A program made the translations under genes and the position numbers. From Mucilaginibacter sp. (GTDB lineage: Bacteria; Bacteroidota; Bacteroidia; Sphingobacteriales; Sphingobacteriaceae): 62,503 nucleotides of DNA. Positions 8,447 through 15,335 of the stretch are shown piece by piece; positions within the stretch are counted from its first letter, which is position 1, and the number at the start of each line of letters is the position of its first letter. The DNA is taken from NCBI GenBank assembly GCA_031292485.1, contig JARLHA010000067.1, positions 1 to 62,503 of the forward strand, in the 5' to 3' direction. The notes beneath the pieces are model-generated. The model ran no database searches. It was not told the origin of the DNA and saw only the letters and a program-made list of their open reading frames with translations.

Positions 8447-8552
8447 TTGTCTTTCTTTTTTTGAATGGCTTAATTACCCTTCTGTAATTGAAGACGTGCA
8501 TGGGGTAGAAATTACTTTAAGAAATATTTTATTTTTTGAAAAACAAATAACT

Positions 8553-8645
8553 TGTTATTGCCAGCGATGGCGCGGCAATCGCGATCCCTGCTTTACCACG
8601 TAAACAGCTCTCGATTGCATGGTCGCTCCTCCTTATAATGACAAA
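8553..8645. repeat. Dispersed palindromic (REP-like) repeat, copy 3
   Basis: This copy keeps the TGTTATTG left end, a GCAATCGCGAT inner arm (8575-8585), a diverged right inner arm (TCGATTGCATGG) and the TATAATGACAAAA ending. It is more degenerate than the copies at 173 and 5202 and lies just downstream of the sigma-factor/membrane-protein pair on the minus strand. Confidence 0.7.
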
Positions 8646-8660
8646 AACTGTTAAATATCC

Positions 8661-8966
8661 CTATCTGCCACATCGCCTCCGCCACTCCTCTTTAAATGCC
8701 GCCTTATCAGCCTCATCCATCGTCATCAGCTTATCTTTCAAAATGTCCGCGCGCCCTTCGCCTCTATACTTTACCAAAGAGGCGCCCAACGAAAGCCGCC
8801 CGAATAAGATCCGGCATAAAACAGTTAATGCCAGGGCCTGCCAGTAGTTTATTTTTGCCAGGTGGGTAACCTGCGGCAGAATGATATTCCATAAAAACAT
8901 TACAATCCCGCTCAGGCATAAGATCACGGCAACAAAATAAAGCAGGTATAATAATTTACGTTTCAT
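8661..8966 (-). CDS. Small membrane protein paired with an ECF sigma factor
   Basis: This 101-residue protein has two membrane helices, near residues 5-28 and 42-58. In between is a motif of the 'MFLWNIILPQ...INYWQAL.LTVLCRILFG' type that is common in small proteins encoded beside ECF sigma factors in Sphingobacteriaceae. The C-terminal half is charged and cytoplasmic ('EADKAAFKEEWRRRC'). It lies 25 bp downstream of the sigma-factor gene on the same strand. An anti-sigma or tuning role is inferred from position only; it has no zinc-finger anti-sigma motif. Confidence 0.6.
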   Translation of the reverse strand: MKRKLLYLLYFVAVILCLSGIVMFLWNIILPQVTHLAKINYWQALALTVLCRILFGRLSLGASLVKYRGEGRADILKDKLMTMDEADKAAFKEEWRRRCGR

Positions 8967-8991
8967 TCCCCAATATATCGTTTATCTTGTG

Positions 8992-9540
8992 TTAATAATC
9001 TAAAAAATCATTGTACAAAGTTTGCAAACGGCTACGCAAATGTTTTGCCGCATATCCTTTACGCGAGATGATTGTTTTTAAGTTTTCACCGGTTTCGTCC
9101 GCTATTTGCTGCAGGGTTTTATCTTCCAGTTCATTCCATATAAAAACCTGCTTTTGTTTTTCAGGCAGTTCATCCAACGCCTCAAACAATTCCTCCCAAA
9201 ACAATCCTTTCAGGTAAACCGATTCAGGGTCATCCTCATCCGGCAGCAAAATATCCGCAAAATTGATATCAATTTCATTGTCACCCTCAAACAGGTCATC
9301 TAAAAACACTTCGTTTTTTTTCCGGCTTTTGTCAATTATTTTGTTCCGCGCTACTTTAAACAGCCAGCCGCGCAAAGACAAAATTTCGTCCTTGTCATCA
9401 ATATTACTTAATTGGCACCAAACATCCTGCAAAATATCTTCCGCGTCAGCTTCGGTCGGCACTTTTCTCCGGATAAAGTTAAAAAGTCCCTTGCTATATT
9501 CGCTAACCGCTTTTACAATATTTTTTGACCTTTCAATCAT
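8992..9540 (-). CDS. ECF-type RNA polymerase sigma factor
   Basis: This 182-residue protein contains both ECF regions. Region 2 includes 'ADAEDILQDVWCQL' and 'LRGWLFKVARNKIID' (core binding and -10 recognition). Region 4 includes 'LPEKQKQVFIWNELEDKT' and the helix-turn-helix 'LQQIADETGENLKTIISRK'. The acidic linker 'FEGDNEIDINF...PDEDDPES' between them is long, as in many Bacteroidota ECFs. It forms a two-gene unit with the small membrane protein at 8661-8966. The target promoters cannot be read from the sequence. Confidence 0.93.
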   Translation of the reverse strand: MIERSKNIVKAVSEYSKGLFNFIRRKVPTEADAEDILQDVWCQLSNIDDKDEILSLRGWLFKVARNKIIDKSRKKNEVFLDDLFEGDNEIDINFADILLPDEDDPESVYLKGLFWEELFEALDELPEKQKQVFIWNELEDKTLQQIADETGENLKTIISRKGYAAKHLRSRLQTLYNDFLDY

Positions 9541-9597
9541 TCGTTTCTCATTGCTTTTTTAAGGCAGACGAATGAAACCAGTAATTACTTTATGTAT

Positions 9598-9605
9598 TAT
9601 CTTAG
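9598..9605 (+). promoter_or_regulatory. Possible -7 box of the ydcF-like gene
   Basis: TATCTTAG differs by one base from the TAnnTTTG consensus. A transcript starting about seven bases downstream would exclude the in-frame ATG at 9592 and supports the start at 9643. Confidence 0.35.
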
Positions 9606-9642
9606 CAAACAAAAAATTACTTTAGCAAAATCATCGGGCAAT

Positions 9643-10392
9643 ATGTTTTTTTACACTTCAAAGATCCTTGAATTTTTCATTCACCCAATAATCTGGATTT
9701 TGGGTTTGTCTGTCGCGGCTTTACTGGTTAAAAAACCAGTGATTAAAAAACGGTTACTTTTAGCCTCTGTTGTCGTGCTTTTTATATTCACTAACCCATT
9801 TTTGATGAGTAAATTTTCCGGATTATGGGATATTAAACCTGTTCCGGAAAAAACCGCTATACCCTACAGCTGCGCTATAGTTTTAGGCGGGTTTTCATCT
9901 GAAGGTAACAATGGCGAAGGCTTTTTCAATACCGCTGCGGATCGGTTTATCCAGGGGCTTAAATTGATCTCGACAGGCCAGGTTTCTCATATTTTGATAA
10001 CAGGGGGAAATGGACAACTTATACCCGACAGCTTTATAGAGAGTGATTGGGTAAAAACCCAGTTAAAGCTATTTAAAGTACCCGACAGCTGTATTTTAAT
10101 TGAAAACCGAAGCCGTAACACCATTGAAAATGCAGCCTTTACAAAACCAATACTTCAAAAAGCAGGACTACAGCCACCCTATTTATTGGTGACATCAGCA
10201 TTTCACATGCGGCGTTCACTTGGTATATTTAAAACAACAGGTATAAAAGTAATACCGTATCCATGCAACTATCTGCCGGGAACAGGCTCAAATACATCAA
10301 TAGGCGATCTTGTACCTGATGGAAGTCTCCTCGGAACATGGGATTATTATATAAAAGAAGTAATAGGTACCCTGGTTAATAAATTTAGATAA
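9643..10392 (+). CDS. YdcF-type (DUF218) membrane protein
   Basis: With the start at 9643 the protein has 249 residues. Two membrane helices cover roughly residues 5-27 and 33-53. The DUF218 domain follows: 'CAIVLGGFSSE', 'AADRFIQGLKLISTGQ', 'ILITGGNG', 'ESDWVKTQLKLFKVP', 'ENRSRNTIENA' and 'VTSAFHMRRSLGIFK'. These are the conserved GG, Asn-Thr-x-Glu-Asn and HxxR motifs of the SanA/YdcF/ElyC fold, linked in E. coli to envelope and lipid-carrier homeostasis. The nearest neighbours are not obviously related. The alternative start at 9592 overlaps a probable -7 box. Confidence 0.8.
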   Translation: MFFYTSKILEFFIHPIIWILGLSVAALLVKKPVIKKRLLLASVVVLFIFTNPFLMSKFSGLWDIKPVPEKTAIPYSCAIVLGGFSSEGNNGEGFFNTAADRFIQGLKLISTGQVSHILITGGNGQLIPDSFIESDWVKTQLKLFKVPDSCILIENRSRNTIENAAFTKPILQKAGLQPPYLLVTSAFHMRRSLGIFKTTGIKVIPYPCNYLPGTGSNTSIGDLVPDGSLLGTWDYYIKEVIGTLVNKFR

Positions 10393-10434
10393 CAAAGTAT
10401 TTTAATTAAAAACCTGATTTTAATTTACCGGAAT

Positions 10435-11850
10435 ATGAAAAAATGGCATACATTGTGTATTGTGATCGTCCTGGTAGCTGCCATGCCGCTAATTTCACAC
10501 GCACAGGGCAGCAAAAAATTGCGCGTACTTGTAACCACTGATATTGAAGCCGACCCGGACGATTCCGAATCACTCGTCAGGTTTTTAACATACAGCAATC
10601 AATGGGACGTTGAGGGCCTTATTGCCACTACATCCATCCATCAAAAAACAAGGGTTGCGCCCGAGAGTATCCTGGCAATTTTAGAAGCTTACAAAAAAGT
10701 TCAACCCAATTTGCTGAAACACGAAAAAGGCTTTCCTTCGTTTTTGAAACTGCAGGGCAAAGTAAAACAAGGCTTGCCGGTTTACGGTATGGACGGCGTT
10801 GGCAAGGGCCATGATTCGCAGGGATCAGAATGGATAGTGAAAGTTTTAGAGAAACCTGACGACCGGCCCCTTTGGGTGTGTGTTTGGGGCGGCACTAATT
10901 GCCTGGCCCAGGCACTCTGGAAAATAAAGGAAACGGTGCCAGCTGAAAAAGCAGCCAATCTATATAAAAAACTAAGGATCTACACCATATCCGACCAGGA
11001 CGACTCCGGCCCCTGGATCCGCAACACCTTCCCCGGCCTGTTCTTTATTTGCAGCCCTGGTTATGGTTATGGCAATGCTACCTGGCGCGGCATCAGTTTT
11101 GCGATGCCCGGGTCAAACAAAGATGTAGTTAGCAACGATTGGATAGCGGCCAACATTCAGCAGGGCCATGGCCCCCTGGGCGCGGTTTACCCGGATGTGG
11201 CCTACGGCATGGAGGGTGATACCCCATCCTTTTTGGGGTTGATATCAAACGGGCTTAATGACCCTGAACATCCCGACTATGGCGGATGGGGCGGACGGTA
11301 TAATTATTATACGCCCCCGCTTTCAACCGAACCCGATCTGATCAAAAGCCCCGGATGGCCGGTTGCCCTGCCTGAAAAAGGCCCGCTGTGGACAAACGCT
11401 GAAGACTCCGTCTGCTCGACCATCGATAAAGCATGGCACAAAAACGAACAAGCCACGATTTGGCGCTGGCGCGAAGAATACCAGAATGACTTCGCGGCCC
11501 GCATGGCATGGACAACAAAGCCCTATAACCAGGCCAACCATCCGCCGGTAGTCAAGCTCGGCCATCCCGATCATTTTACCGTAAAATCGGGCCAGCGGTT
11601 CCATCTAAGCGCAAAAGGCAGCTTCGATCCCGATGGCGATTCGTTAAGCTACCTTTGGTTTCAGTATCCTGAAGCCGGCACCTACAAAATATTGTATTTT
11701 ACACCCTATGCTGCAAATTTATACGATGAACAGGTGACCGCCCCGGTGGTATCCAGCCCGCAAACCATCCATTTTATTTTAAAAGTTACTGATAAAGGCA
11801 CACCAAGATTAACCCGGTACAAACGGGTGATTGTAACGGTGGTGCCATAA
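10435..11850 (+). CDS. Secreted DUF1593/Sde182-type nucleoside-hydrolase-like protein
   Basis: The signal peptide (about residues 1-23) ends at 'ISHAQG'. The main domain begins 'LRVLVTTDIEADPDDSESL', an Asp-rich loop reminiscent of the calcium site in nucleoside hydrolases, and continues with 'VWGGTNCLAQALW' and 'ISDQDDSGPW'. The C-terminal ~100 residues ('VKLGHPDHFTVKSGQRFHL...GSFDPDGDSLSYLW') form a PKD-like beta-sandwich. This matches the cellulose-binding Sde182 family architecture, proteins found near polysaccharide-degradation genes. A periplasmic or outer-surface role in glycan use is inferred. No SusC/SusD pair lies nearby, and it appears to be a single-gene unit. Confidence 0.82.
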   Translation: MKKWHTLCIVIVLVAAMPLISHAQGSKKLRVLVTTDIEADPDDSESLVRFLTYSNQWDVEGLIATTSIHQKTRVAPESILAILEAYKKVQPNLLKHEKGFPSFLKLQGKVKQGLPVYGMDGVGKGHDSQGSEWIVKVLEKPDDRPLWVCVWGGTNCLAQALWKIKETVPAEKAANLYKKLRIYTISDQDDSGPWIRNTFPGLFFICSPGYGYGNATWRGISFAMPGSNKDVVSNDWIAANIQQGHGPLGAVYPDVAYGMEGDTPSFLGLISNGLNDPEHPDYGGWGGRYNYYTPPLSTEPDLIKSPGWPVALPEKGPLWTNAEDSVCSTIDKAWHKNEQATIWRWREEYQNDFAARMAWTTKPYNQANHPPVVKLGHPDHFTVKSGQRFHLSAKGSFDPDGDSLSYLWFQYPEAGTYKILYFTPYAANLYDEQVTAPVVSSPQTIHFILKVTDKGTPRLTRYKRVIVTVVP

Positions 11851-12074
11851 TGTTAGTTAAAAGTTGATTATGTTAGATTAAGTTGATCGGGTTAGTGGAT
11901 CTGAAAAGATAGCCTCCCATCATAAAAAAAATCCTGTTGCTATCAATCAGCCAAAAAATTGATTAGGCTGAATTATTTGATTAACTTATCTTCGCCTTCT
12001 ATAAAAACATACAACCAAATAGTAAATCGGTGAAATCATACACATAATCAGTGAAATCACAAAAAAACACATAA
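11851..12074. other. Intergenic region before the Anbu-type gene
   Basis: It contains a short GTTAGATTAAGTTGATCGGGTTAG-type repetitive stretch (11852-11890, described by units rather than in full) and direct repeats of ATCAGTGAAATCA type at 12027-12060. TATCTTCG at 11987-11994 is a one-mismatch -7 box for the downstream gene. Confidence 0.45.
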
Positions 12075-12794
12075 ATGACCTATTGCTTAGGAATAAAAGT
12101 TAAAGAAGGCTTAATCGCTTTAGCCGATACCCGCATTACATCAGGTACCGAGATCACTACCAAAAAGAAGATTACGATTACCCAAAAAGACAATTTTTCC
12201 CTTTTCATCATGACCAGCGGTTTAAGGTCTGTAAGAGATAAGGCCGTTGTTTATTTTAATGAACTACTGGAAACCAAAGAATATAACAAATTATATAAAG
12301 CAGTAAATGCCTTTGGCGAGCAGGTGAAACGGGTTGCGAAAGAAGACAAAGACTCATTAGAAAAAGCCGGCTTTAAATTCGATTTGAATACCATCATCGG
12401 CGGTCAGCTTGCCGATGATGATGAGCACAAACTGTTCCAGTTATACCCCGAAGGTAACTGGGTAGAACTCGGGCAGGGTGCCCCTTATGTAATTATTGGT
12501 AATTCGGGGCATGGAAAGGCCATTTTAAACCGTATATTAGATGAAAATTCAAGTTTAAAGCTGTCCCTTAAAACGGGGTTCCTTTCTTTCGATTCTACAC
12601 GTGTGAGTGCCAACAATGTTGATTTTCCGATTGACGTTGTCGTGTATCATAAAGACAGTTTTCATCTTATTGAAAAACGTTACGAAAAGAAGGACCTTGA
12701 ATACATTTCCACTCAATGGGCCGAGGAATTAAAGGCCGCCCTTGAACACATATCAGAGGAGTGGATGGACTCCGCTTTTGATGAATCAAATTAG
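12075..12794 (+). CDS. Anbu-type bacterial proteasome homologue (Ntn hydrolase)
   Basis: This 239-residue protein starts 'MTYCLGIKVKEGLIALADTR'. Removal of Met would expose Thr as the N-terminal nucleophile, as in Anbu/BPH proteins, and the 'ALADTR' Asp and the Lys in 'TTKKK' fit the Ntn-hydrolase active site. 'IIGGQ' and 'YVIIGNSGHGKAIL' are the usual internal strands and loop. In other bacteria Anbu is co-encoded with a transglutaminase-like protein, an ATP-grasp-like protein and an alpha-E protein; here only the transglutaminase follows. Its natural substrate is unknown in the family. The stop is followed at once by an inverted-repeat arm (12795-12834). Confidence 0.88.
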   Translation: MTYCLGIKVKEGLIALADTRITSGTEITTKKKITITQKDNFSLFIMTSGLRSVRDKAVVYFNELLETKEYNKLYKAVNAFGEQVKRVAKEDKDSLEKAGFKFDLNTIIGGQLADDDEHKLFQLYPEGNWVELGQGAPYVIIGNSGHGKAILNRILDENSSLKLSLKTGFLSFDSTRVSANNVDFPIDVVVYHKDSFHLIEKRYEKKDLEYISTQWAEELKAALEHISEEWMDSAFDESN

Positions 12795-12933
12795 GTTGTT
12801 GAAAGGTTGTAAAGTTGTAAGGTTGAAATGTTGTTTCATGCCGCTTAGGTAAGTTTAATATTTTCAGCAATGTCAGGTTTTGGAACTTTTTTAAACATTT
12901 ACAATTATTAAAACTTTTCAACTTTACAACATC
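12795..12933. repeat. Junction inverted repeat, unit AGGTTGTAAAGTTGT
   Basis: The left arm (12795-12834) is made of imperfect GGTTGTAAAGTTG units and begins right after the Anbu stop codon. The right arm (about 12909-12933, AAAACTTTTCAACTTTACAAC) is its imperfect reverse complement and ends five bases before the next ATG. The whole gap is thus an imperfect stem with a ~75-base loop. Confidence 0.7.
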
Positions 12934-12937
12934 CCCC

Positions 12938-13783
12938 ATGAAATTCAACGTCCTTGCTGAAATGGAATATACCGCCCGGTCGGCTGGGACAATTATATTA
13001 AACATACATGCGCTGCGAACGCCGCATCAAACCGTAATCAGCGAAGCATTTACCACCGAACCTTACATCAAAGTTGAAGAGATGACCTCTGTACATAGCG
13101 AAAACAGGCTGATGCGTTTTGAAATTGAAGAAGCCGGCTCCATTAAAGTTAATTACCAGGCTACGATTGATAATTTGTGCGAGGTAAAGGATTTTACAGA
13201 TGTAACTGAAGTACCGGTTGCGCAAATGGACCATACTATTTTCCCTTACTTATATCCCAGCAGGTACTGCCAGTCGGACAAGCTGTACCGGCTTGCCCAT
13301 AACCTTTTCGGCCATATTTATAATCCATTTGAAAAAGTGGCCACGCTCACCAACTGGATCAACAAAAATGTATTGTATTTAAGCGGTTCCACCAATTCTC
13401 AAACATCCGCTTTTGACACGGTAACCGAACAAGCCGGCGTTTGCCGCGATTTTGCCCACCTGGGTATCGCGTTATGCCGCGCCTTAACCATTCCCGCCCG
13501 TTATTTTACCGGCTACGCCTATCAGTTAAAACCTGCTGATTTTCATGCCTGCTTTGAGGCTTATATTGGCAACGAATGGGTTTTGTTTGATGCTACCAGG
13601 CTGGTGCCGCTTAATGGCCTGCTAAAAATAGCCTCAGGCCGCGACGCTGCCGATACCGCTATCGCCAATATATTTGGCGATGTACTGTTTACCTCCATGC
13701 TGGTAAGCTGCGAATTAGCCGAAGATGGCTTTACGCCATTTTATTACGAAGATGGCCAGCTAAAAGGACTCTCCTATTTATAA
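12938..13783 (+). CDS. Transglutaminase-like cysteine peptidase of the Anbu cluster
   Basis: The 281-residue protein has a beta-rich N-terminal third and then a transglutaminase core. The catalytic Cys lies in 'AGVCRDFAHLGIALCRAL', the His in 'DFHACFEAYIGNEW' and the Asp in 'FDATRL'. 'IPARYFTGYAY' is the conserved strand between them. The family sits beside Anbu genes in many bacteria, where it may hydrolyse or cross-link an amide. It is the only partner of the Anbu gene in this window. No signal peptide is seen, so it is probably cytoplasmic. Confidence 0.88.
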   Translation: MKFNVLAEMEYTARSAGTIILNIHALRTPHQTVISEAFTTEPYIKVEEMTSVHSENRLMRFEIEEAGSIKVNYQATIDNLCEVKDFTDVTEVPVAQMDHTIFPYLYPSRYCQSDKLYRLAHNLFGHIYNPFEKVATLTNWINKNVLYLSGSTNSQTSAFDTVTEQAGVCRDFAHLGIALCRALTIPARYFTGYAYQLKPADFHACFEAYIGNEWVLFDATRLVPLNGLLKIASGRDAADTAIANIFGDVLFTSMLVSCELAEDGFTPFYYEDGQLKGLSYL

Positions 13784-13835
13784 CATGATCACCCAGTATC
13801 CCCTACCAATGACTAATGACTAATGCCCAACTGAG

Positions 13836-13906
13836 ACGTCGCGGGCAGATTCGAACTGCCGTTTGGGGTTTTGCAGACCACCACCTATCCACTCGGTCAC
13901 GCGACT
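13836..13906 (-). tRNA. tRNA-Cys (GCA), divergent copy
   Basis: The 71-nt cloverleaf on the minus strand has the anticodon loop CTGCAAA (GCA), the T loop TTCGAAT and the Cys discriminator U73. Acceptor bases 2-7 pair fully, but position 1:72 is A/G, and the anticodon stem has one T/C mismatch (GTGGT against ACCCC). D-stem ACC/GGT pairs. 3' CCA is not encoded. A -7 box (TATCTTTG) lies 27 bp upstream, so it may be expressed despite the mismatches. The other tRNA-Cys at 18551 is free of mismatches. Confidence 0.85.
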
Positions 13907-13932
13907 TTATTAAAACTAATTAATCTTCGCAG

Positions 13933-13940
13933 CAAAGATA
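13933..13940 (-). promoter_or_regulatory. -7 box of the divergent tRNA-Cys
   Basis: On the minus strand this reads TATCTTTG, an exact TAnnTTTG match, 27 bp ahead of the tRNA 5' end. Confidence 0.55.
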
Positions 13941-14199
13941 ATTATATAAACTATAATTCCTATAGATTTTATATACTTTTAGCAAAAGTCTGCTATTTAG
14001 CTTTTTAATTTTAAGGCTCCGATAATTATTTTATTCAATAAAAACTAAGCCGGATAGATTTGGTTGTTGAATAATCAACTAGTCCCGATTCCTGTTTTAA
14101 TTTTAACTTCGCTAATTAATTAGCTATGCATCATGTAAAATCACTATTTTTATACAGGTTTGCAGGTATTCAAAAAACTATGCTGAACATTGTAAATTC
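13941..14199. other. AT-rich intergenic region
   Basis: No gene is seen. ATTAATTAGC dyads occur near 14110-14125, but nothing diagnostic. Confidence 0.3.
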
Positions 14200-14733
14200 A
14201 TGAAAAAACTGCTGTTTATTTTTTGCTTATTGATGACGCCGGCCACTTTTGCTTTCGCCGGCGACATTGCGATCAATCATTTTGTGATCAAGGAAAACCC
14301 TTTTGCCAAGGACGAAGTTGCAATTATTGCCACCGATTCTCTCGGAAACATTCGTGAAAATGTAAACGGGATGTTTAGCTTTACTATAAATGGACTTGAA
14401 GACACCTTGCGGTTTGAAAAAGGCACCGCATTTTACAGGCATAAAATAGTGCGTTCAACGTTTTTGTATGCCCGCCACCAAAACGAGAGCGGAACACATT
14501 CCATCCTTTATTATGTTTACCGTACCGGCGATAAACTGAGCCCCTTTCACATCAGTTGGGTGCTGTTGCTGGCAATACCCTGCGTATTGTTCCTGCTTGC
14601 CTATATGTTTAAAAGGTTTATTGTCGTCGCCATTATCATCTTTGCCATATTCGTGTATTTTAATTACCATAACGGGCTAAGCATACCTACGTTTTTTGAA
14701 AGTATTATTGACGGGTTAAAAAATATTTTTTAG
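14200..14733 (+). CDS. Uncharacterised membrane protein with extracytoplasmic domain
   Basis: The 177-residue protein begins with a signal peptide or first helix (MKKLLFIFCLLMTPATFAFA), then a ~95-residue extracytoplasmic part. That part is beta-strand-like and resembles a small sandwich ('EVAIIATDSLGNIRENVNGMFSF', read in outline). Two C-terminal membrane helices follow at about 122-141 and 143-160. I do not recognise a family. It has no close operon partners; gaps on both sides exceed 280 bp. Confidence 0.7.
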   Translation: MKKLLFIFCLLMTPATFAFAGDIAINHFVIKENPFAKDEVAIIATDSLGNIRENVNGMFSFTINGLEDTLRFEKGTAFYRHKIVRSTFLYARHQNESGTHSILYYVYRTGDKLSPFHISWVLLLAIPCVLFLLAYMFKRFIVVAIIIFAIFVYFNYHNGLSIPTFFESIIDGLKNIF

Positions 14734-15119
14734 ACCGAAATTTTCTGGAACTGCATTCAACCCGCACCTATCAACTCATCAATTCAAACGCTGCTATTTT
14801 AATGCAAATACCTTTAATTTAATCTCCATTTTTCGATATTATAGTAAAAGAAGGGTGCAACTTTACCCTTTCAAAAGCCCGCCAATCGTAAAAATTATAT
14901 TTAAAATCATATATTTAGATATTAAATATAATCACCAAAAAGCAGAATGATCATGATTTTTGAATTTAAATATCATAAAAAAATAACTATATGTGTAGTT
15001 TTCAACATTCGTTGATCATAAAAAAGTGCATTTAAAGTTAAATTTTGAGGTTATTCCCTACCGCCATGAACTCAATGCGTCCTTTTTACACAAATCTTCT
15101 TTAATTAAAATATTCCACT
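14734..15119. other. AT-rich non-coding region
   Basis: Nothing is recognised here apart from strong AT bias; it leads into the small-RNA candidate at 15120-15218. Confidence 0.4.
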
Positions 15120-15127
15120 TATATTTG
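15120..15127 (+). promoter_or_regulatory. -7 box of a candidate small RNA
   Basis: TATATTTG is an exact TAnnTTTG match. The -33 element is weak. Transcription would begin near 15134. Confidence 0.5.
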
Positions 15128-15133
15128 TTACTT

Positions 15134-15215
15134 CATATGGCAGGTTTCTACACTTGCCTTTTGTGATAAGGTTTAGGTTAAAGCCCCCGAACTGCGAGAG
15201 TAAGGGGGTTTTTAT
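15134..15215 (+). ncRNA. Candidate small RNA of about 80 nt
   Basis: A -7 box at 15120-15127 is followed, 61 bp on, by an intrinsic terminator. Between them GGCAG...TTGCC (about 15139-15158) forms a 5-bp hairpin with one G-U pair. The 3' hairpin AAGCCCCC/GGGGGTTT (15181-15211) has an inner ACT/AGT stem and ends in a T-rich tail. There is no open reading frame of note. It lies in a 600-bp gap without genes. It matches no RNA family I can name (no SRP, 6S, tmRNA or RNase P signature). Confidence 0.45.
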
Positions 15216-15218
15216 TTT
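15181..15218 (+). terminator. Intrinsic terminator of the candidate small RNA
   Basis: An AAGCCCCC / GGGGGTTT stem with a 15-nt loop is followed by TTTTTATTTTTA. Confidence 0.7.
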
Positions 15219-15335
15219 TAAATAAAGTCCGAATGTCGGGAAACACCGAAAGTCGGCAGGATTCTCTTCCTTAATTCATTACCTTATCTTTTTTTGAAAA
15301 ACCTTTTCTTCCTGTCTTTTGGAATCTCCCCCACC

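Noticed and set aside
13836..13906. Selenocysteine or suppressor tRNA
   Set aside because: The anticodon is GCA, the arm lengths are those of a normal tRNA, and no extended acceptor or long variable arm is present.
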